Shown here one piece after another: positions 53,261-61,199 of a DNA stretch of 64,000 bases. Source of the DNA: Panacagrimonas sp041603235. GTDB lineage: Bacteria > Pseudomonadota > Gammaproteobacteria > Nevskiales > Nevskiaceae. Position 1 is the first letter of the stretch. Each line of letters begins with the position of its first letter. The notes under the pieces were generated by a model. It saw only the letters and a program-made list of their open reading frames with translations, was not told the origin of the DNA and did no database searches. The position numbers and the translations under genes are program-made. The stretch covers positions 1-64,000 of the forward strand of contig JBFIES010000011.1 of assembly GCA_041603235.1 (NCBI GenBank), written 5' to 3'.

Positions 53261-55126
53261 TCAGATGTCCAGCACCAGGCGTGCAGATTTCGCCCTTGAG
53301 ACGCAGACGCACATCTGCTTGTTGGAGTTGCGCTCGGCATCACTCATGACTGCGTCACGATGGTCCGGGACACCCTCCAGTACCGGCGTGATGCATGAGC
53401 CGCATATGCCCTGTGTGCAGGAACACATGACCTGATGTCCGTTGCCATGCAGGACGTCTATTAGGAACTCATCAGGCTGAACTTGCAGCGTCTTCTTGCT
53501 GCGAGCCAGAAAGACTTCGAACGACTGGTTCTCTGTAGCATCAATTTTTGGTGGTGCAAAAGTTTCTGAGAACATCGCGGTCTGCGGCCAGCCTTGTTGC
53601 TCTCCGGTCTGCATTACAGACGACATGAAGCCACCGGGCCCACAGATGTACAGGGCGGTATTGCGCTTGTACTGACCGAGAATTTGTCCGGCGTCAAAGC
53701 GTTGCTGCATATCGGCGTTGTCGAGATACACATGAACGGCATCCGAAAAAGGGATCTCGGAAAGCGCATCAGCGAAGGGCTGCGCTGCCTGGTCCCTGGC
53801 ACAGATGTGCAATTCAAAGGGCTTGGCCGCGGCCCAAAGCCGGTGCGCCATGGAAAGTAAGGGAGTGATGCCGATGCCGCCTGCAATCAGAACATATTGT
53901 TGAAAGTCCAGATTGAGCGGGAAGTTGTTGCGCGGGCTGCCAATCTCGACTGCGTCGCCTGGCCGCATGGATTCGTGAAGCAGTTTCGATCCGCCTCTAC
54001 CGTGCACATCCTTCTTCACCGCGATGACGTAGCGATTGCGCTCGGATGGGTCGTTGCACAGCGAATACTGTCGTACGAGTTTGTCGCTGATTCTGACATC
54101 GATATGAGCGCCTGCGTCGAATGCGGGCCAGTCGGATCCGTCTGCGGGCACAAACTCGTAAGACTGAATATCTGCGCCGACAACGCTGACGCGCTCAAGC
54201 TTTGCATTGAGCCACTGTTGCGTTGCGGGCTTCGGGAGTTTGATGTCGGTGCATTCGGACCAGATGGTCCTGTTCGGTATGTTCTGGCTCCGGAAAAGTT
54301 GCTCACCCAAGCGCCACGCTTCGTGATAGCGATAAAACGGCACGTTGGGGGCGAGATGATGCAGGCAGTGAACAGATTGGCCCAGCATGAAATATTTGCC
54401 GAACGTGCTGACTTTCACCTCTACCGTGGTCTGAAACGGGGCGTCTTCCCAACGAACGCCTTCGGGGTGCTGGATACTGGCAAAGAGCCATATCACGAGG
54501 GCAAAACCCAGTCGTGACGGAATCATCCACGCCAGAAAGAACTCAAAAGCGTAGGGTCCGAGTAGCCCGATAGCGTGAACGATGACGTAGACCGTCAGAA
54601 CGACCATGACTTCTCTGCGCACGGACTTGGGGCGTTCGCTCCAGCGCTTGAAGAACCAGTACAGCCAGGTGAAGTCGGGCGCGAAGAACGCCGTGAATCT
54701 CTGCAGACCTCGTGACGCAACAAAAACCTCATCTGGATCAAGAATCTTGTTCCCGGTGTGCCGATGATGTTCCAGGTGCAGATAGCGGTAGAACTGTGTT
54801 GTCAGACCGGGGATCATGATGAAGGCGGCGATGTTGCCGAGCACATCGTTCAATTTCCGGTTGCTCGACACGGAGCGATGAGTCGCGTCGTGCAGTGGCG
54901 TGAAAATGATGTAGATGAAAACCGAGTTGATCACCATCATTGGAAGCCAATGAAGGTAGCCTGCCATCCAGGCCCATGTGGACAGGCCGAAAGCGGCGTA
55001 GACGAGCGCAATCAGGCCGAACTGATGCAGGGAGATCAGCGGGGGCGTACTAACCGCTCTGAAGCGGGGTTCGCGGACGACTTGTTCGAGAACTTCTCGG
55101 GTTGAGGTCGCAAAGGTAAACGCCAT
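53261..55126 (-). CDS. Fused fatty-acid-desaturase-like hydroxylase and VanB-type ferredoxin reductase
   Basis: A 621-residue single chain. Residues 1-290: membrane di-iron desaturase/hydroxylase with His boxes H79-DAT-H83, H117-LE-HH121 and H253-CL-HH257, and about four hydrophobic segments. Residues 300-620: class IA (VanB/phthalate dioxygenase reductase-like) reductase with flavin motif RQYSLCN (352-358), nicotinamide motif GGIGITPLLSM and CGPGGFM. A C-terminal [2Fe-2S] ferredoxin has Cys570, Cys575, Cys578 and Cys606 or Cys608. The chain therefore carries its own electron-transfer path to the di-iron site. The substrate is unknown. It is divergent from an AraC regulator. Confidence 0.92.
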   Translation of the reverse strand: MAFTFATSTREVLEQVVREPRFRAVSTPPLISLHQFGLIALVYAAFGLSTWAWMAGYLHWLPMMVINSVFIYIIFTPLHDATHRSVSSNRKLNDVLGNIAAFIMIPGLTTQFYRYLHLEHHRHTGNKILDPDEVFVASRGLQRFTAFFAPDFTWLYWFFKRWSERPKSVRREVMVVLTVYVIVHAIGLLGPYAFEFFLAWMIPSRLGFALVIWLFASIQHPEGVRWEDAPFQTTVEVKVSTFGKYFMLGQSVHCLHHLAPNVPFYRYHEAWRLGEQLFRSQNIPNRTIWSECTDIKLPKPATQQWLNAKLERVSVVGADIQSYEFVPADGSDWPAFDAGAHIDVRISDKLVRQYSLCNDPSERNRYVIAVKKDVHGRGGSKLLHESMRPGDAVEIGSPRNNFPLNLDFQQYVLIAGGIGITPLLSMAHRLWAAAKPFELHICARDQAAQPFADALSEIPFSDAVHVYLDNADMQQRFDAGQILGQYKRNTALYICGPGGFMSSVMQTGEQQGWPQTAMFSETFAPPKIDATENQSFEVFLARSKKTLQVQPDEFLIDVLHGNGHQVMCSCTQGICGSCITPVLEGVPDHRDAVMSDAERNSNKQMCVCVSRAKSARLVLDI

Positions 55127-55167
55127 TTTCTATTCCTCCAGTATTTGTCGTAAATCCTAGAGAAATC

Positions 55168-55183
55168 CCTATCCGAAGATAGG
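55168..55183. promoter_or_regulatory. Dyad in the desaturase-fusion/AraC intergenic region
   Basis: Perfect inverted repeat CCTATC-CGAA-GATAGG, about midway in the 114-base gap between the divergent genes, with a related TATAGGG nearby (around 55200). A candidate regulator site; it could equally be an RNA hairpin. Confidence 0.4.
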
Positions 55184-55240
55184 TTACTTGCGGACGGGTA
55201 TAGGGTTAATCTCGGTCAAACCATCAAGAAACGACCTTCA

Positions 55241-56263
55241 ATGGGAAATGCGAGCTATATCGATGATCGGTCGTACCCCACTTTCAAGATTGAAGTGCTG
55301 GATGACTTGTTATCCAGCGAAGGCATAAATACGGAACGTCTTCTTGCGGGCACCCAGATTCGGCCCGATCTTATTCGCTCATCCGAAACACGTGTTTCCC
55401 GCGACGAACTTGTTGCGGTCTACAAAAACGCCTGCAAGCTCACTCAACATCCCGGCAGGCTAGCGCTCAGCGCTGGAGGGCGCCTCAGGCTGGCGTCCTA
55501 CGGCATGTATGGTTTTGCGATGATGACGAGCCCCAACTTCCGGCATGCTCTGGATTTTTCGATTCGCTACCATCAACTCGCCAGCCCTACTGTGCTCATG
55601 TCCCTCAGTGTGGATGACGACGATGAAGTCGCCGTCATGCGGCTTCAGGATGTCCTTCATATCCCCGAACTGCATGTATTCAATCTTGAATTGCAGTTCA
55701 GTCTTGTTCAGTCCCTCAGTCGAGACATGGTGAGTGATGATTTGTGCTTTGAATCGATTTCGACCACGTATGCAGAGCCGAAGTACGCGGCGCTGTACCA
55801 GGATTTCTTTGGATGTCCGGTGTACTTCGGCCAACATGCAAACGAGATGCGATTCAAGGAATGGTGGCTCAGGCAACCTCTTCGCAATGCCAGTGCTGTA
55901 ACCGCTGACCTGACACAGAAGGTCTGTGACCAGGTACTCGCCAGCATGGCCCCGCGTGAAGGGGCCGCAGAAGCGGTCAAGTCGCTGCTGAACCAGAATT
56001 TGCGCGAATATCACAACATCGAGCGTATTGCCGGCCGACTCCGGATGTCTTCGCGAACCTTGCGTAGACGACTTACAGAGGAGGGCGTCAGCTTTCAGGA
56101 CCTGCAGCGCGACGCGCGGCAGCGCTTTGCCATTGCCTATCTGCGCGAAACCAACATGAGCATTGAAGACATTGCAGATCAGCTTGGTTTCAGCGACGCG
56201 GCCAATTTCAGGCGTGCGTTCAAACAGTGGACCGGGCGGGTCCCGAGCAGCTATCGATCCTGA
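55241..56263 (+). CDS. AraC-family transcriptional regulator (arabinose-binding-domain type)
   Basis: A 340-residue regulator. The N-terminal ligand domain is of the type seen in OruR/ArgR-like AraC proteins (SSEGINTERLLAGTQI, YGMYGFAMMTSPNFRHALDFSIRYHQL). The C-terminal HTH pair reads IERIAGRLRMSSRTLRRRLTEEGVSFQDL and SIEDIADQLGFSDAANFRRAFKQWTGRVPSSYR. It likely controls the divergent desaturase-reductase gene in response to a lipid or aromatic ligand; this is inference. Confidence 0.93.
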   Translation: MGNASYIDDRSYPTFKIEVLDDLLSSEGINTERLLAGTQIRPDLIRSSETRVSRDELVAVYKNACKLTQHPGRLALSAGGRLRLASYGMYGFAMMTSPNFRHALDFSIRYHQLASPTVLMSLSVDDDDEVAVMRLQDVLHIPELHVFNLELQFSLVQSLSRDMVSDDLCFESISTTYAEPKYAALYQDFFGCPVYFGQHANEMRFKEWWLRQPLRNASAVTADLTQKVCDQVLASMAPREGAAEAVKSLLNQNLREYHNIERIAGRLRMSSRTLRRRLTEEGVSFQDLQRDARQRFAIAYLRETNMSIEDIADQLGFSDAANFRRAFKQWTGRVPSSYRS

Positions 56264-56323
56264 GACCCATGCTTGGCGTCTGATTCGGGCCCTTCATCAG
56301 TGGGGCATCCTACCGGAGCTTCG

Positions 56324-56373
56324 TTGACGGAGAGGGGCGTGCACTCATCGCTATTGGCTGCCCTCTCCGTCAA
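56324..56373. terminator. Long hairpin between convergent araC-type gene and fabI
   Basis: Perfect 13-base arms TTGACGGAGAGGG and CCCTCTCCGTCAA with a 24-base loop lie between the two convergent stops (56263 and 56381). Probably a shared terminator; no T-run. Confidence 0.6.
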
Positions 56374-56380
56374 TTCGCGA

Positions 56381-57166
56381 TCAAGCGTCGAAGCTCATTC
56401 CCATGATGTTGTAGCCGGCATCGACGTACAGGATTTCACCGGTTATTCCGGAAGCTAGGTCAGAAGAGAGAAAGGCTGCCGCATTGCCAACTTCCTCTAC
56501 GGTGACGTTCTTCTTCAAAGGGGCGGCCTGACTGGCCTTGGTCAACATATCCCGGAAGCCGGAAATGCCGGCCGCGGCAAGCGTCTTGATGGGGCCGGCA
56601 GAGATGCCGTTGACGCGGATGCCCATCTCACCGAGGTCGGCTGCCATGAACCTGACATTGGCTTCCAGACTGGCTTTGGCAGCGCCCATGACGTTGTACA
56701 TCGGCACTGCTCGCACGGCACCAAGATAGGTCATTGTCAGCATGCTGGCATTGCGGCCTTCCATGAGCGGGCGGGCGGCCTTGCCCAGTGCGGCAAAGGA
56801 ATAGCTGCTGATGTCGTGTGCGATGCGTGAACCTTCGCGCGTCACGGAGTCGAGATAGCGCCCTGCAAGTTGCTCACGGGGTGCAAAGCCGATGGAATGA
56901 ACCAGCACATCGAGGCCGCCCCATTGATGCTTCAATTCGGCAAACACTTCTTCAATCTGCTTGTCTTCACTGACGTCGAGCGGCAACACCAGATTGGACC
57001 CACATTCGGCGGCAAAGGCTTCTACACGTGGTTTCAGGCGTTCGCCCTGGTAGGTAAATGCCAGTTCTGCGCCTTCGCGCTTGAAGGCTTCGGCAATGCC
57101 CGTTGCGATGGAACGATCACTGGCGACACCCGTGATGAGCGCCTTCTTTCCGGCCATGAAACCCAT
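56381..57166 (-). CDS. fabI: Enoyl-[acyl-carrier-protein] reductase FabI
   Basis: A 261-residue SDR enzyme that reduces enoyl-ACP with NADH in the last step of fatty acid elongation. It has the FabI N-terminus GKKALITGVASDRSIATGIAEAF, the active-site YxxxxxxK-type segment MYNVMGAAKASLEANVRF, and RVNGISAGPIKTLAA. The ATG at 57166 has GAGG upstream; the frame is open 36 codons further without homology. It sits downstream of the motor cluster but 199 bases away, so it probably has its own promoter. Confidence 0.95.
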   Translation of the reverse strand: MGFMAGKKALITGVASDRSIATGIAEAFKREGAELAFTYQGERLKPRVEAFAAECGSNLVLPLDVSEDKQIEEVFAELKHQWGGLDVLVHSIGFAPREQLAGRYLDSVTREGSRIAHDISSYSFAALGKAARPLMEGRNASMLTMTYLGAVRAVPMYNVMGAAKASLEANVRFMAADLGEMGIRVNGISAGPIKTLAAAGISGFRDMLTKASQAAPLKKNVTVEEVGNAAAFLSSDLASGITGEILYVDAGYNIMGMSFDA

Positions 57167-57365
57167 GCGTTGATTCCTCTTGTGCGTATTGAATGCGGAA
57201 GTTTCCGCGTTCCGGGCCAGACTTTCCAGTGCCAGGCCTGTTGCGCCGGAATGTCGTAGCAGAATCGCCAGCAAGTTGCGGCGCGCGCACGATCAATCCG
57301 TTTGCTGGATTTAGCTCACGCTGGTCTGGATATCAGGCGTTTCCCGCAAAACCGTTTGCTGAAGC

Positions 57366-58358
57366 TCAGGTGGGCAGGAAGACGATCGGATAGTTGGGGT
57401 AGGTAAACTCCGGAACGTTCTTGGCGCCAAAATTAAGCAGCTTGACGCGCTGCACCACCTTGCGTTCAAGCTCCGCATTACCCAGCTCACTGGACACCAG
57501 CTCGCATGAGGTGACAGAGCCATTGGGTGCAATGGTCAGGCGTACAACCACCTTTCCGCGCAGACCGGGGTCATTGCGCAAGGCGCGATTGAACATGGAG
57601 TAGAACGCAGCCTTATTACGGTCAAACACCAGCTGAATTTCTTCCAGTGTTCTGCCAGGGCGACGTGAAGTGCCATCCTGACCGGGCTTCTTGATATCCG
57701 GGCCGACACCTTTGGGTGCTTTGACAACAGTTGTTCTGCGTTCGCCAAGCCCGGCGCCACTCTGGGTTCGCGGAGTGGTCGGGGTTGCAGTGCCGATACC
57801 GCCACTGCCGCTCGCCGCCGAGGCTGCAATTGAGGATGCGCCACCGCCGCCACCGCCGGCTCCAGGTCGGGCCGCGACAACCTCATCGCTGAGCTGACGC
57901 GCTGAATCCAGGCCTGACAGCGAGTTGTCGCGCAGATCTGCAAGTTGGTCTGAGAGGGCATTGATGCCGCTTCGCTTGGCCACTTCGCGAGCGGACTGCT
58001 CCAGTTCCTGCTGGGTTGGCTGTGGTTTTACCGGTGCTTCGCGTTTTGGCGCGGGTTCTTTCTTGGGCTCCGGCTTCTTCACTTCCTTGACGGGCTCAGG
58101 CTCCGGCTCCGGCTTCTTTTCCTCAGCGGGCTTGGGCTCTTCTACCTCTTCCGCAATAACGGCGTCGGGAAGAATGTTGACGTAAGTTGTGTCAACGGTC
58201 TCGCCACCACCTTCCTGTACGCCGAACAGATCAAGAAATGGGATCAGGATGGCAAGGATGATGTAGGGGATGAGAACTGCAGCCAGGACACGACGGAAGC
58301 GCCGGTCAGCGCGTTCGTTGAAGTCCCAACCTTCAGCTGAAAGTGCAAACAGGCTCAC
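57366..58358 (-). CDS. TonB-like transducer with AgmX/PglI-type C-terminal domain
   Basis: A 330-residue protein. It has a short cytoplasmic start, one membrane segment (about 25-45, VLAAVLIPYIILAILIPFLDLF), and a Lys/Glu/Pro-rich periplasmic stretch (70-115). A Gly/Ser-rich linker follows (160-200), then a C-terminal domain IQLVFDRNKAAFYSMFNRALRNDPGLRGKVVVRLTIAPNGSVTSCEL of the AgmX/PglI family named after Myxococcus gliding proteins. It overlaps the upstream exbD by four bases. It probably transmits the force of the linked TolQ/ExbD motor. Confidence 0.88.
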   Translation of the reverse strand: MSLFALSAEGWDFNERADRRFRRVLAAVLIPYIILAILIPFLDLFGVQEGGGETVDTTYVNILPDAVIAEEVEEPKPAEEKKPEPEPEPVKEVKKPEPKKEPAPKREAPVKPQPTQQELEQSAREVAKRSGINALSDQLADLRDNSLSGLDSARQLSDEVVAARPGAGGGGGGASSIAASAASGSGGIGTATPTTPRTQSGAGLGERRTTVVKAPKGVGPDIKKPGQDGTSRRPGRTLEEIQLVFDRNKAAFYSMFNRALRNDPGLRGKVVVRLTIAPNGSVTSCELVSSELGNAELERKVVQRVKLLNFGAKNVPEFTYPNYPIVFLPT

Positions 58359-58867
58359 AGTTCGCCGGCTCCTTCCTTTTCAATGACGGCCAGCGCAATT
58401 TTTGCAAAGCGGGCATCGCTGCAGGTTGCCATGACTTTCTTCAGCACGTGGAAGGGGATGGCCTTGTCCGCCATGATGTTGACGTCACCGCGCGTTACTT
58501 CAGATGGGCCTCCGTCCTTGACCTGCATCAGCTGCTTTTCATTGAGCTTGTACTTGAGGTCAGGCAGAACACTCACTTGTGATGACGCGGCATCGGCCGT
58601 GCTCATCACGCGTTGGTTGTCCACGATGATGTCGTTGTTGGTCACCAGGATCAGCACCGTTTGCTTGGGCTGTTCCTTGGCGACAGATTCGGGCAGCTGC
58701 AGGGCTTTGGGGCTCGGCAGGATTTCCACCACGAGGGCGTTGACCAGGAGATAAAAAACCAGAATCGCGAAAATATCGATCAGGGAGACGACATTGAGTT
58801 CGCCCTGATGCGATCTTGCGCGAATTTCCCTGACGATCTTCCTGCTTCTGCGTGAGCTCGACTTCAT
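58355..58867 (-). CDS. ExbD/TolR-family protein (motor cluster 2, second copy)
   Basis: A 170-residue single-pass protein. The membrane segment with the proton-carrying Asp is GELNVVSLIDIFAILVFYLLVNAL. The N-terminal side is rich in Arg/Lys/Ser and the periplasmic domain contains a long insertion relative to classic ExbD. It overlaps both neighbours by four bases, a tightly coupled operon. Confidence 0.9.
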   Translation of the reverse strand: MKSSSRRSRKIVREIRARSHQGELNVVSLIDIFAILVFYLLVNALVVEILPSPKALQLPESVAKEQPKQTVLILVTNNDIIVDNQRVMSTADAASSQVSVLPDLKYKLNEKQLMQVKDGGPSEVTRGDVNIMADKAIPFHVLKKVMATCSDARFAKIALAVIEKEGAGEL

Positions 58868-59403
58868 GGGGCAGATGCCTCCGAATCATCGAGCTTGCGT
58901 GCTTCGCCAACTGAGATCAGCGGAAACAGTTCACGTGGGAGGCCGCCGGCGCGTGCTTCAGCCGGGGTGAGACGAACCGTATCCATGATTTCCACGACAC
59001 TTTCATAGGGCACGTCGGATTCAATCATCAGGGTGATGTTCTGCTCCGAAGGCTTGGCTTGTTTGACCTGAACCAGCAATTCCGACAGGGCGCTGAAGTT
59101 GTATCCAACTGGCGTGCTCGGAATATTCCGCACCGCACCGTTGCTGTCTGCAATCTCGATGACGCCTTTGCGCACAGTGGCCGTGAGCTGCAGGTTCTGG
59201 TTTTCCGGAACCGGCTGCTGGTCGGGGGCGGGCAGGTTGAGGTTGATGACGTTCAGACGTGCCGCCGCCAGCGATGAGCTCACCAGCAGGAAGAAGACGA
59301 GCACCGCAAATACGTCGATCAAGGACACGATGTTGAGATGCACCTGCTGTGCGCTCGACTTGTGGATGCGCTTCAGGCGGCGCACGCGGCGCGTCATCTT
59401 CAT
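58864..59403 (-). CDS. ExbD/TolR-family protein (motor cluster 2, first copy)
   Basis: A 179-residue paralogue with VHLNIVSLIDVFAVLVFFLLVSSS as its membrane segment and conserved Asp. The periplasmic part ends in a region with MIESDVPYESVVEIMDTVRL, as expected for the ExbD fold. As in the TonB cluster at 14-18 kb, two unequal ExbD proteins are encoded side by side. Confidence 0.9.
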   Translation of the reverse strand: MKMTRRVRRLKRIHKSSAQQVHLNIVSLIDVFAVLVFFLLVSSSLAAARLNVINLNLPAPDQQPVPENQNLQLTATVRKGVIEIADSNGAVRNIPSTPVGYNFSALSELLVQVKQAKPSEQNITLMIESDVPYESVVEIMDTVRLTPAEARAGGLPRELFPLISVGEARKLDDSEASAP

Positions 59404-59438
59404 ATCAGGAGAATTCCTTTGTCAGCTGTCAGCGCGAA

Positions 59439-60083
59439 TCAGGAGCCGCTGCGAGTACCGCCGCAGACGATGCTGACAAAGCGAGCGCAAACACCTTCAA
59501 GGCCGTCCACAAGCGCTGTTGCGCGAGCCTGCAGGTAGGAATGCAGCATCAGGCTGGGGATAGCGACCAAAAGACCGAACGCAGTACAGCTCATGGCCTC
59601 CGAAATGCCGGCTGAAAGCAGATCGGCTTTTTCCGTGGGATCGGCATTACCCAGCGCGGCAAAGGCACTGATCAGGCCGATAACCGTTCCGAGCAGGCCG
59701 AGCAACACGGCGAGGTTGGAGAAGGTGGCGAGATAGTGGGTGCGCTTTTCGATGGCCGGCAGGACTTCCATCAGGCCTTCTTCAGTAGCGATTTCCACTT
59801 CGCTTCGCTTGGGATCAACACGCGACTGGCTGATGCCGTTGCTCAGGATGCGGCCGATCGCAGTCTCGGAGTCCTTGACCACGCTCGCGGCGCCGTCAAA
59901 TTCGCCTTTGGCAATCAGGGGCTGAACGTTATCCCAGATGACGCGATTTTCTTTCTCGGTTCGGCGCAGGAAGGCATATCGCTCGATGGCAATTGCGATC
60001 GTGGCGACCAGCACCAGGGCGATGGGATACATGAACAGGCCGCCGTTCTGGAAGAAGGTGACTGCGGCAGAAAATGAGTCCAT
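59439..60083 (-). CDS. MotA/TolQ/ExbB-family proton channel (motor cluster 2)
   Basis: A 214-residue protein with three membrane segments: FMYPIALVLVATIAIAIERYAF near the N-terminus, then LATFSNLAVLLGLLGTVIGLISAF and AMSCTAFGLLVAIPSLMLHSYL. It lacks the N-terminal extension of the ExbB at 15.1 kb. It would form the stator channel for the two ExbD proteins and the AgmX/PglI-like transducer encoded downstream. Confidence 0.92.
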   Translation of the reverse strand: MDSFSAAVTFFQNGGLFMYPIALVLVATIAIAIERYAFLRRTEKENRVIWDNVQPLIAKGEFDGAASVVKDSETAIGRILSNGISQSRVDPKRSEVEIATEEGLMEVLPAIEKRTHYLATFSNLAVLLGLLGTVIGLISAFAALGNADPTEKADLLSAGISEAMSCTAFGLLVAIPSLMLHSYLQARATALVDGLEGVCARFVSIVCGGTRSGS

Positions 60084-60131
60084 GGGGTTTCTCGGTTATC
60101 GACTGAAAAGGGAGACCGGCTTGAAAGCTGA

Positions 60132-60515
60132 TCAGGGTGAAGGAGTAGATGCTGCGGGTGCTGGGGCAGGGTTCTTTGCCGCCAGCGCGTTGCTCAGGGC
60201 TTCGTGATATTCCACCTGGCGGGCGAATACCACGCGATCGACCGGCGACATGTCAACTTCCATGAGGCGCGGTGGACGATCAATGTTCTGCTGGGAAAAC
60301 GCGTTTCGCCAAGGCGTAATGTACAGGCCAATAGGAGATTCGCGCTCGCCCACGATGGTAGTGCCCGCGTCTTTTGATGATCCTGCATCCGTACGCAGGT
60401 CTTCTCGAGCAGCTGCGTTCAATGCGGGTTGCTCATTGTCCGCGGGTGTATCGGCTGTTGATTGCGCTTGCGCATACAAGGGCAGGACGAGCATCAGTGC
60501 AAAAAGGTTTCGCAT
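60132..60515 (-). CDS. Small exported protein of motor cluster 2, unknown function
   Basis: A 127-residue protein with a signal peptide (MRNLFALMLVLPLYAQAQS). The mature part is acidic and Pro/Ala-rich with no recognised domain; the most ordered-looking segment is IGLYITPWRNAFSQQNIDRPPRLMEVDMSP. It is encoded between the TPR lipoprotein (two bases away) and the proton channel, so it is likely a periplasmic component of the same system. Confidence 0.72.
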   Translation of the reverse strand: MRNLFALMLVLPLYAQAQSTADTPADNEQPALNAAAREDLRTDAGSSKDAGTTIVGERESPIGLYITPWRNAFSQQNIDRPPRLMEVDMSPVDRVVFARQVEYHEALSNALAAKNPAPAPAASTPSP

Positions 60516-60517
60516 GA

Positions 60518-61186
60518 TTACTTGACCTCCACTTCATCAATTGATTCAGAGGCCGCCTGATTCTGCGTTTGGCGTGACTCGATTTCAGCAATCCACGGCA
60601 ACACGCGCAGGTCCTTGTCGCCTGCCAGTCTCTGGTAAGCGCGATAGTGCTCGACGGCGGCGGTTGGCTGATTCAGTGATTGCTCCAGTAACAGACCCAG
60701 GTTCAGGTGCGCAGCCTTGTAATCAGGCTGAACCTCGATCGCCTTTTCAAAGCTGAGTCGGGCGCGTTCGTAGTTGCCTGCCTTGCGATTGAGAATGCCC
60801 AGCCAATTGAATGCCGAAGCATTGCTGCCATCTGCATTGGCTGCCCGTGTGAATGCGGCAATGGCTGCATCCGTGCGTTTTGTGGCAGCAAAGATGATGC
60901 CAAGGTTGGTGTGTGGGCCGGTCGCATCAGGTACATCCTTAGACAAGTCCAGAAAGGCTTTCTCGGCCTCCGCGGTCTTGCCTTGCTTCATCAGTGTCAA
61001 TGCCTCGGCAAACCGTTCTTCAGGAGTTGCCTTCTCGGCTGCTGGCTCCTCACCTTCCCCATCGGCTGGCTTTTGGTCCATCACATCTGGAGGGCTCGGC
61101 CGATCCGGCTTCGCAGATTTCGTTGAGCAGCCGGCCAAGATAGCAGCACCGAGCACGATAGCCAGGCCGGTGCGCAGCAGGTCCAT
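60518..61186 (-). CDS. TPR lipoprotein of motor cluster 2
   Basis: A 222-residue lipoprotein: signal peptide MDLLRTGLAIVLGAAILAGC ends in the lipobox LAGC. A Lys/Pro/Asp-rich spacer is followed by about four TPR units (for example GKTAEAEKAFLDLSKDVPDATGPHTNLG, ATKRTDAAIAAFTRAANADG). The ATG at 61186 is selected because it gives the lipoprotein signal. A protein scaffold at the membrane is the likely role. Confidence 0.85.
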   Translation of the reverse strand: MDLLRTGLAIVLGAAILAGCSTKSAKPDRPSPPDVMDQKPADGEGEEPAAEKATPEERFAEALTLMKQGKTAEAEKAFLDLSKDVPDATGPHTNLGIIFAATKRTDAAIAAFTRAANADGSNASAFNWLGILNRKAGNYERARLSFEKAIEVQPDYKAAHLNLGLLLEQSLNQPTAAVEHYRAYQRLAGDKDLRVLPWIAEIESRQTQNQAASESIDEVEVK

Positions 61187-61199
61187 GCTTGTCGAATGT

